The position numbers and the translations under genes were made by a program. The notes below the pieces were generated by a model. The model did no database searches. It worked only from the letters and a program-made list of their open reading frames with translations, and was not told the origin of the DNA. A DNA stretch of 20,507 nt from Strongylocentrotus pallidus. Lineage: Eukaryota; Echinodermata; Echinoidea; Camarodonta; Strongylocentrotidae. This document shows, piece after piece, positions 18,601 through 20,507 of this stretch; position 1 is the stretch's first letter; every line of letters starts with the position of its first letter. The stretch is taken from contig JARBES010000118.1 in NCBI GenBank assembly GCA_030265145.1, positions 7,008,744 through 7,029,250 of the forward strand. Reading direction: 5' to 3'.

Positions 18601-20164
18601 GCTCTCCTCGATAAATAGTTATCCCATTTAATCCCTTCTTTTTCCTACTTCTGGTATGGGAATTGTATGTCGAGAGAACATGGCTATAATTCATTCTGGA
18701 TTTTTATCCTGCAGTAGATCGATTGTTTGAACCAGTAAAATAAAAACAAATTCACAAAAACTTGAGTGCTGGAAATCATCTTTAATAAAAAAAAAAAAAA
18801 ATCACAACTCTCATTTGCACATGGTTTCGGGCCTACTTCCTAATCTGTCTAAGCTCATTACACAGCCCCTATGCATTTTCTACCCAAATTGTTTGGCACA
18901 TGTCATTTACTTGTAATCTTGAATATTCATTGTGAGTTTTGTTGGATTCTGTGAGAATTTATTTTCTATCATTACCAGAACTCGAGATTATCTTTAATTG
19001 CCTTCTTACAACTACTTCAGTGTTTTTTGGATGAGTTACCTGGTGATCCATTGCTGGTATCTCTCATCATGCAGGACCTCCTCAGGGCACATATGAAGAA
19101 CCAAGCTAGCTGTATCCTCACCACAATCACTGAAATGCCTGGAATAGTAGCAATAACAATAACAAAAAATAAAATAACAAAAACAAAATATTCCTTCTTT
19201 ACAATAACAAAAAGAATGAGTGGAACTCTCTACCCACTGAAACAAAGAATTTACAATATTTAAATATTTCCAAATGACGATATAGAAAAAATATTACTGG
19301 AGGAAAATGAAAAGACGTGTTATGTACTTGATTACAGACATATAATTAATATTGTTGTTGTTGTGTTATTTGTTTGGTTCCTATTCTTTTTTTAAAAATA
19401 TGTTGTCATCTATAATGTATCACTATAGGTTTTGCATTAAATTTTGTATAAGAAAAGAAAAATATAGCAAATCATTGTCTCTACATGTAAACATTACAAT
19501 GGGCCAGCCTCTTTCAAGTGCTTCTCTTGTTTGGCCAATACCCATTTTTGCAATATATCATTGTACATATTTAATCCATATTTTTAATTGTAATACCTTT
19601 TAATAGTATCTTTTATTAATTTATTGCATTGTGGATGTGATGTTTACAATTTTGTATTATGGTTCTCTTTGAAAAGTCAAAAGGTTGAATAATAGAAAGG
19701 ATTGCTTACCTGGTGAATACCTCATTGTTTACGATAGGCTCAATGTAATCTACTGATGGACATTCCAGAACTAAAATAGAACATACAAACAGAGCAGACG
19801 GATAAAGGAAATAAATATTCACTTCTTCAATTTTGATAATTCAATTAAAATGTACCGGTATGTATATTTTCAATATTTCATTTAAAAAATATCTAGGTAT
19901 GTATTCAAACTACTGAATTTATGGGCTTAATATAAACATCATAAAAGGAAATATGTATACGAATTTGTATATGTAACTTGTAATTAATTATTGTATTTCT
20001 ACATACAAAATCTTTCATATTTAACAAAAATTGTTGAAAATTGCTTGCGATTTTTTACTCCTCGGAGAGCATCTAAGAATTCAAGACAAATCGTCTACTC
20101 AGAGAGACTTACCAATGAAAACTTGGCCAGGTATAACTGGGCCCAGGCAATCTTCAGCTTTCAC
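9464..20164 (-). CDS. ELAC2: ELAC2, long-form tRNase Z, 3' fourteen coding exons (gene span)
   Basis: Spliced coding region, 5'-partial. Exons in transcript order are 20164-20113, 19770-19710, 19138-19040, 18250-18085, 17740-17655, 16711-16490, 15668-15530, 14857-14819, 14288-14182, 13794-13704, 13170-13050, 11682-11604, 10557-10413 and 9622-9464. They total 1566 nt: 521 residues plus TGA, with every phase matching. ELAC2 cleaves 3' trailers from precursor tRNAs in nucleus and mitochondria (metallo-beta-lactamase fold, two zinc ions). Visible motifs by fragment residue: PxKxRN loop GTGSAMPNKARN 209-220, [17 protein letters not shown] 268-274, RHC 361-363, SGDT 382-385, LIHEAT 401-406, HFSQRY 442-447. 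The catalytic half looks intact. Human ELAC2 is about 826 aa, so roughly 300 N-terminal residues lie to the right of the window. Three exons have partial tandem copies nearby. Confidence 0.97.
9799..10060. repeat. CT-rich low-complexity tract
   Basis: Mixed (TCTG)n, (TC)n and (CTCC)n runs over about 260 bp in the last ELAC2 intron; GA-rich in the transcript. The Ser/Leu-rich open frames across it are translations of the repeat. Confidence 0.95.
10061..10412. other. ELAC2 last intron, unique part
   Basis: AT-rich between the CT tract and exon 13; nothing recognised. Confidence 0.6.
10413..10557 (-). CDS. ELAC2: ELAC2 exon 13 of window, HFSQRY motif
   Basis: Acceptor tcttctgatag, donor gtgagt. 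MISQAIEVGQSMEAKFLLLT then HFSQRYPKVPL and GIAFDNMR; near-identical to the human TSQAISVG...HFSQRYAKVPL and VGVAFDHMK. A minisatellite begins 18 bp upstream of its acceptor side. Confidence 0.96.
10576..10735. repeat. Minisatellite, 9 units of about 18 bp
   Basis: Nine copies of aaagtgtgca(c/t)atatat with 17-19 bp spacing. It ends 18 bp from the acceptor edge of ELAC2 exon 13, inside the polypyrimidine/branch-point side of the intron. Confidence 0.95.
10794..11037. mobile_element. CAGTC/TA MITE, copy 1
   Basis: Terminal inverted repeats CAGTCAAACTTGCTTTAGTG and, complemented, CAGTCAAACCTGTTTATAGT, flanked by TA on each side (mariner/pogo-type target). The interior holds ttgtttcctttgaaaatggt and gtctacaaa motifs shared with the copy at 16274. 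Interrupted by a 74-bp SINE tail at 10894-10967. Confidence 0.85.
10894..10967 (+). mobile_element. 5'-truncated SINE tail inside CAGTC MITE copy 1
   Basis: 74 bp ending tatgcgctatacaagaactg and (ATT)n, flanked by TAAAG at 10889-10893 and 10968-10972. The sister MITE at 16274 is uninterrupted (actaaaggaacc), which proves the insertion and the 5-bp target duplication. Confidence 0.75.
11401..11504 (-). repeat. Tandem copy of ELAC2 exon 12 3' half, donor and intron start
   Basis: Direct repeat of 11545-11648 at a 144-bp offset. About six differences in 104 bp. It includes the last 45 exon nt, a perfect gtaggt donor and about 59 nt of intron. All three exon differences are synonymous, so LEDGMEEEAKKKRH is preserved. 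It lies after the true exon in transcription order. Confidence 0.92.
11460..11510 (-). other. Candidate 51-nt cassette exon in ELAC2
   Basis: Bounded by an acceptor-like cttctttaataccag (its ag is the complement of 11511-11512) and donor gtaggt. Spliced between exons 12 and 13 it keeps phase (one base, 16 codons, two bases), has no stop, and inserts SMCLEDGMEEEAKKKRH between the HEAT loop and the next segment. Whether it is ever spliced in cannot be told from DNA. Confidence 0.4.
11604..11682 (-). CDS. ELAC2: ELAC2 exon 12 of window, HEAT motif
   Basis: Acceptor tcattacag, donor gtaggt. KGADLLIHEATLEDGMEEEA then KKKRH; the family has DATLLIHEATLEDGLEEEA. It holds the His-Glu of the HEAT loop. 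Its 3' 45 nt, donor and 59 nt of intron are repeated 144 bp further on. Confidence 0.96.
11760..12378 (+). mobile_element. LINE ORF1 fragment, antisense in ELAC2 intron
   Basis: Starts near the ATG at 11769. First part (frame of 11769) is a coiled coil (LEEKLARLHDLEVSVEERFH ...) followed by QLQHYSRQNNIQILGIKETP. Near 12000-12012 the frame changes, and the second frame continues IARSIRVDLDRSHRVSRR, RAIIAKMMSYKSKEALI, then GQVIVEDLTRKN and AVWPMNGRI, ending at TGA 12376-12378. This is the layout of LINE ORF1 proteins (coiled coil, RNA-binding domain, C-terminal domain of the EDLT...W..NG.I type also seen in FP25K-like proteins). About 200 residues in all, broken by one frameshift, 5'-truncated, with no reverse transcriptase following. 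A retrotransposon relic, not a host gene. Confidence 0.65.
12491..12648. mobile_element. Long-hairpin MITE
   Basis: Almost entirely two inverted arms of about 65 bp. Left GGCCCGAATTCACAAAGGAG then GTTTGTCAACAAACC; the right arm is the complement with few changes (ggtttgtcgacaaacctcct). The inner arms hold acgcgtcatatgacg. The loop is about 25 bp. Located inside the LINE relic region of the ELAC2 intron. Confidence 0.85.
12768..13022 (+). other. Possible start of LINE ORF2 (weak)
   Basis: An open stretch (SPMNDEENGPGISQSFSLEK) and, after a frame change, MDGISSLLNNLDFQISG. The latter resembles the N-terminal endonuclease region of LINE ORF2 (a 'LLNNLDFxFxIIGLTET'-like block). It would place the LINE relic across 11760-13022, up to about 28 bp before ELAC2 exon 11. 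Weak evidence. Confidence 0.25.
13050..13170 (-). CDS. ELAC2: ELAC2 exon 11 of window, motif III and SGDT
   Basis: Acceptor tgtcatacag, donor gtaact. VRHCANAYGVTLTHQDGWKM then VYSGDTMPCDNLIKA; the human exon reads VRHCKHAFGCAL...GWKVVYSGDTMPC. It supplies the motif III His and the bridging Asp. An antisense LINE fragment may end only about 20 bp from it. Confidence 0.96.
13299..13666 (-). mobile_element. TTAA-flanked MITE, copy 2, with internal insertion
   Basis: Same family as 5717-5917 (shared blocks agcctatctgcactagtttg, ggtggttatctcatcaaatc, agctctcaattaacataaga), TTAA on both sides, but 368 bp long because about 180 bp is inserted near 13344-13525. Lies in the ELAC2 intron next to exon 10. 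Confidence 0.8.
13344..13525 (+). mobile_element. SINE-like insertion with a 7SL-like head
   Basis: Absent from the other two MITE copies, so it is a later insertion. It begins taggcgttgtggcatacgcc, then tgtaacccagcc, and further on gattcagccgaggaggacgc. This resembles the 5' Alu domain of 7SL RNA (GGTGGC..GCCTGTA.CCCAGC, then GGCTGAGG..GGAGGA). A B-box-like ggtttgaaactg follows. A cactg at each edge may be a target duplication. Family assignment is tentative. Confidence 0.4.
13704..13794 (-). CDS. ELAC2: ELAC2 exon 10 of window
   Basis: Acceptor tttgttgaag, donor gtaggt. FVELADLNINQQGERSRHEA then SLLSRFNLKE, the less conserved loop before the motif III strand. Support comes mainly from phase agreement and position. 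Confidence 0.85.
13795..14181. other. ELAC2 intron 9-10
   Basis: 387 bp, AT-rich; nothing recognised. Confidence 0.6.
14182..14288 (-). CDS. ELAC2: ELAC2 exon 9 of window
   Basis: Acceptor tttgaatag, donor gtaggt. KSDDSGNNLILIGPKRMFIW then LNLFDQHCEPFIHRT; equals the LLVVAPNQLKAWLxxYHxQC region of the family. Its first half has a decayed direct copy about 135 bp upstream in transcription (14366-14450). Confidence 0.92.
14366..14450 (-). pseudogene. Decayed partial duplicate of ELAC2 exon 9
   Basis: Direct repeat of 14231-14315 at a 135-bp offset, roughly 75-80% identical. It still encodes LILIGPTRMFI (true exon LILIGPKRMFI), but the rest is scrambled, a stop is reached soon after and no donor is present. 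Confidence 0.8.
14451..14818. other. ELAC2 intron 8-9, unique part
   Basis: AT-rich; only a weak echo (tttgttggattttgtaac) of 18930-18950; no gene. Confidence 0.5.
14819..14857 (-). CDS. ELAC2: ELAC2 exon 8 of window, 39-nt micro-exon
   Basis: Acceptor ggtttctgcag, donor gtaagt. Only 39 nt, phase 0, encoding GLINLLKHWKRVT. It continues HADHHA directly, as HHTGLPSILLQR does in human ELAC2. Found only because both flanking exons demanded these residues. Confidence 0.88.
15164..15305. mobile_element. Foldback element with G15 core (probable)
   Basis: Left arm gacatactgaagcttttcgt; the right arm, complemented, reads gacatgctgaaacttttctt. Arms of about 28 bp with about six mismatches. It encloses a run of 15 G at 15238-15252. 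No clear target duplication. Confidence 0.5.
15238..15252. repeat. G15 homopolymer
   Basis: Fifteen G in a row followed by A and GGG, inside the foldback at 15164-15305. Length is likely to vary between individuals or reads. Confidence 0.9.
15530..15668 (-). CDS. ELAC2: ELAC2 exon 7 of window, zinc-binding HxHxDH
   Basis: Acceptor tcttgcttag, donor gtaagt. 46 codons holding [20 protein letters not shown] and FISHIHADHHA. His-x-His-x-Asp-His is the metal and general-base motif of the metallo-beta-lactamase fold; all residues are present. Confidence 0.97.
15781..15904. mobile_element. gccctgtctt hairpin MITE, copy 2
   Basis: 124 bp; left GGCCCCGTCTTATATAGAGT, right complement GGCCCCGTCTTACAAAGAGT, with the same tcaatcgcaa/ttgcgattga interior as the copy at 2225. 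In the intron upstream of ELAC2 exon 7. Confidence 0.8.
15905..16139. other. ELAC2 intron 6-7, unassigned part
   Basis: Moderately GC sequence ggattgccctctgcaggcac may be an old repeat; no coding sequence. Confidence 0.4.
16140..16488 (+). mobile_element. 5'-truncated SINE split by CAGTC MITE
   Basis: gtaggaaggaattccttgaa, ggagcaccttgagcac and tgtgcgatataaaaatat match the 3' half of the SINE at 6925; the (ATT)n tail at 16466-16488 is separated from it by the MITE at 16274-16463. The tail abuts the ELAC2 exon 6 donor. Confidence 0.65.
16274..16463. mobile_element. CAGTC/TA MITE, copy 2
   Basis: CAGTCAAACCTGCTTCAGTG at the left, GACAGGTTTGACTG at the right, TA on both sides. Four gtctacaaag(g/a)ccac units inside. 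It splits a SINE: tRNA-SINE-like body to the left, its (ATT)n tail to the right, only about 26 bp from ELAC2 exon 6. Confidence 0.85.
16490..16711 (-). CDS. ELAC2: ELAC2 exon 6 of window, start of catalytic half
   Basis: Acceptor tgatttccag, donor gtaata. 222 nt. An amphipathic linker (DFIISEDRQRFLDELGPLKE...) leads into YPEVVFLGTGSAMPNKARN, the first strand and the PxKxRN loop that marks long-form and eukaryotic tRNase Z and is known to help reject CCA-ended tRNA. The first 86 nt are duplicated at 16862-16947. The donor runs straight into (TAA)n from an adjacent SINE tail. Confidence 0.95.
16862..16947 (-). pseudogene. Partial duplicate of ELAC2 exon 6 (no donor)
   Basis: Carries the acceptor gatttccag and an open frame DFIISEDRQRFLEELGPLKE then FQKSLKTL, but the GTGSAMPNKARN half of the exon and any donor are missing, and a stop follows within about 10 codons. 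Six of eight differences from the true exon are synonymous. If the acceptor were used the transcript would be broken, so it is probably ignored or a decoy. Confidence 0.85.
16987..17182 (-). mobile_element. TTAA-flanked MITE, copy 3
   Basis: 196 bp, TTAA at 16987-16990 and 17179-17182; ends aggccgtctgtactagtttg and gtagtacagtggggttttaa. It sits inside copy B of the exon 6 tandem duplication and is absent from copy A. Confidence 0.85.
17394..17466. repeat. Inverted repeat (short foldback)
   Basis: Arms tctgttcagagccagaaggg and, complemented from the right, tctgttcggagcctgaaggg, about 25 bp each with a loop of roughly 21 bp. In the ELAC2 intron between exons 5 and 6. May be the remains of a MITE. 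Confidence 0.6.
17655..17740 (-). CDS. ELAC2: ELAC2 exon 5 of window
   Basis: Acceptor ccacattgcag, donor gtgaga. INGSESIAKVTYAEIYNKLH followed by LKPAKGWER; the human equivalent ends KYQLRPRREWQR. It joins in frame to the RDFII start of the next exon. Confidence 0.9.
17741..18084. other. ELAC2 intron 4-5
   Basis: 344 bp; nothing recognised. Confidence 0.6.
18085..18250 (-). CDS. ELAC2: ELAC2 exon 4 of window
   Basis: Acceptor tcttgtgcag, donor gtacat. Begins FGETAEHIIFNESCES and contains LLNQLHEGIFPIL, matching FGPDAQHLVLNENC and QLNLIHPDIFPLL of human ELAC2. 55 codons. Confidence 0.92.
18467..18547 (+). repeat. Dispersed repeat, copy 2
   Basis: gaggtgtgattcattcattt, gcatgcaacttttctaaata and tttctggtt, same strand as its mate at 8347-8423. 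In the ELAC2 intron between exons 3 and 4. Confidence 0.5.
18787..18801. repeat. A15 homopolymer
   Basis: Fifteen A after tttaat in the ELAC2 intron; it may be the tail of a retroposed fragment, but no body is recognised. Confidence 0.85.
19040..19138 (-). CDS. ELAC2: ELAC2 exon 3 of window
   Basis: Acceptor ctattccag, donor gtaact. HFSDCGEDTASLVLHMCPEE, then a run ending RYQQWIT; the family has VHMAPxxVLxxxRYQQWM. Split codons (phase) fit both neighbours. Confidence 0.9.
19148..19215. repeat. A-rich low-complexity tract
   Basis: Imperfect (caataa)n/(aacaaa)n beside ELAC2 exon 3; T-rich in the transcript, so it may serve as part of the polypyrimidine tract upstream of the acceptor. Confidence 0.7.
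19216..19709. other. ELAC2 intron 2-3
   Basis: AT-rich; open frames are short and without splice support. Confidence 0.6.
19710..19770 (-). CDS. ELAC2: ELAC2 exon 2 of window
   Basis: Acceptor ctattttag, donor gtaagc. 61 nt encoding LECPSVDYIEPIVNNEVFT between two split codons. Corresponds to the VxxCPS strand that follows the flexible arm in vertebrate ELAC2. Confidence 0.87.
19771..20112. other. ELAC2 intron 1-2
   Basis: 342 bp, AT-rich; nothing recognised. Confidence 0.6.
20113..20164 (-). CDS. ELAC2: ELAC2 exon 1 of window
   Basis: Acceptor tatttggcag, donor gtaagt. Encodes VKAEDCLGPVIPGQVFI, the end of the flexible-arm region of the non-catalytic amino half (family pattern xPEDVLxPPxPGxVFLV). 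Phase 0 start, one base left over. No earlier exon is visible up to 20507. Confidence 0.88.
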
Positions 20165-20507
20165 CTGCCAAATACAGAAACAAAAATTACCAACATGAAT
20201 CCTTACGTGACGGTCTACACAATAAATTAAGCTCATTCAAGTCACTTATTATTCATTCAATAATGTCAGAGCAATATGAAGTAACTTCATTCACATTCAC
20301 ATTTCTTTCTTTGCATTTCTATATGCAGTCCCATTGACAAACAAGGGAAACGCTCTCGGCGGTCTCGCCTGCATAACGCAATTCAATATGATAAACCAGA
20401 ACGTCAATGGCGTAGCGCTCATCCGCATCACGCAACAACAAATATCGTAAATTTTATGTGGTACACTTTTGAACTGGTCAAAAAATAAAAATTTGATGCC
20501 CTGGAAG
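20165..20507. other. ELAC2 intron at the right edge
   Basis: A GC-richer patch (20345-20440, gctctcggcggtctcgcctg) has no coding similarity to ELAC2 on either strand; possibly repeat-derived. Confidence 0.5.

Larger units (their letters stand above)
18251..19039. other. ELAC2 intron 3-4
   Basis: Holds the dispersed repeat at 18467-18547 and the A15 run; otherwise nothing recognised. Confidence 0.6.

Noticed and set aside
18440-18631. Small plus-strand open frame in an ELAC2 intron
   Set aside because: Spans a dispersed repeat, with no similarity, splice or codon evidence; the same holds for the short frames at 9036-9566, 19352-19603 and 19991-20230 beyond the exons named.

Overview
This is animal nuclear DNA: AT-rich, intron-rich and full of small repeats. 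I could confidently join spliced coding exons for two genes. The repeats (tRNA-derived SINEs with an aagcgcta...(ATT)n tail, a TACAGTCAAACCTG foldback MITE, a gggcccYgtctta hairpin MITE, a TTAA-flanked MITE) are of kinds I associate with sea urchins. An echinoid, or at least a marine deuterostome, is the best guess, but that is inference from memory and not a database result.

Positions 508-6353 (+ strand) hold the last seven coding exons of a NUDCD3-like gene, a NudC/p23-domain co-chaperone of the dynein pathway. They encode 334 whole codons and lack only the N-terminal exon(s). Positions 9464-20164 (- strand) hold the last fourteen coding exons of ELAC2, the long-form tRNase Z that trims tRNA 3' ends. 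They encode 521 residues, including the whole catalytic carboxy half with its PxKxRN loop, HxHxDH, SGDT, HEAT and HFSQRY motifs. All exon phases agree across both gene models, and every junction is GT-AG.

The two genes are convergent (tail to tail). Their distal AATAAA signals lie only 44 bp apart, at 7985-7990 (+) and 8034-8039 (-), so the transcripts may abut or overlap. The 5' ends and promoters of both genes lie outside the window.

The introns carry at least three TTAA MITEs, two CAGTC/TA MITEs, two gggccc hairpin MITEs, one long gaattc hairpin MITE and several SINEs or SINE tails. They also hold an antisense LINE ORF1 fragment, a minisatellite next to a splice acceptor and long CT-rich low-complexity DNA. 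Several of these are nested and can be ordered in time.

The most unusual signal is in ELAC2, where three separate exons (6, 9 and 12 of this fragment) each have a tandem partial duplication of exon plus adjoining intron. The copy beside exon 12 keeps a splice donor, has an acceptor-like sequence, differs from the true exon only at synonymous sites, and is a phase-compatible 51-nt cassette that would add 17 residues. I found no RNA gene, CRISPR array, viral fossil or operon-like system.
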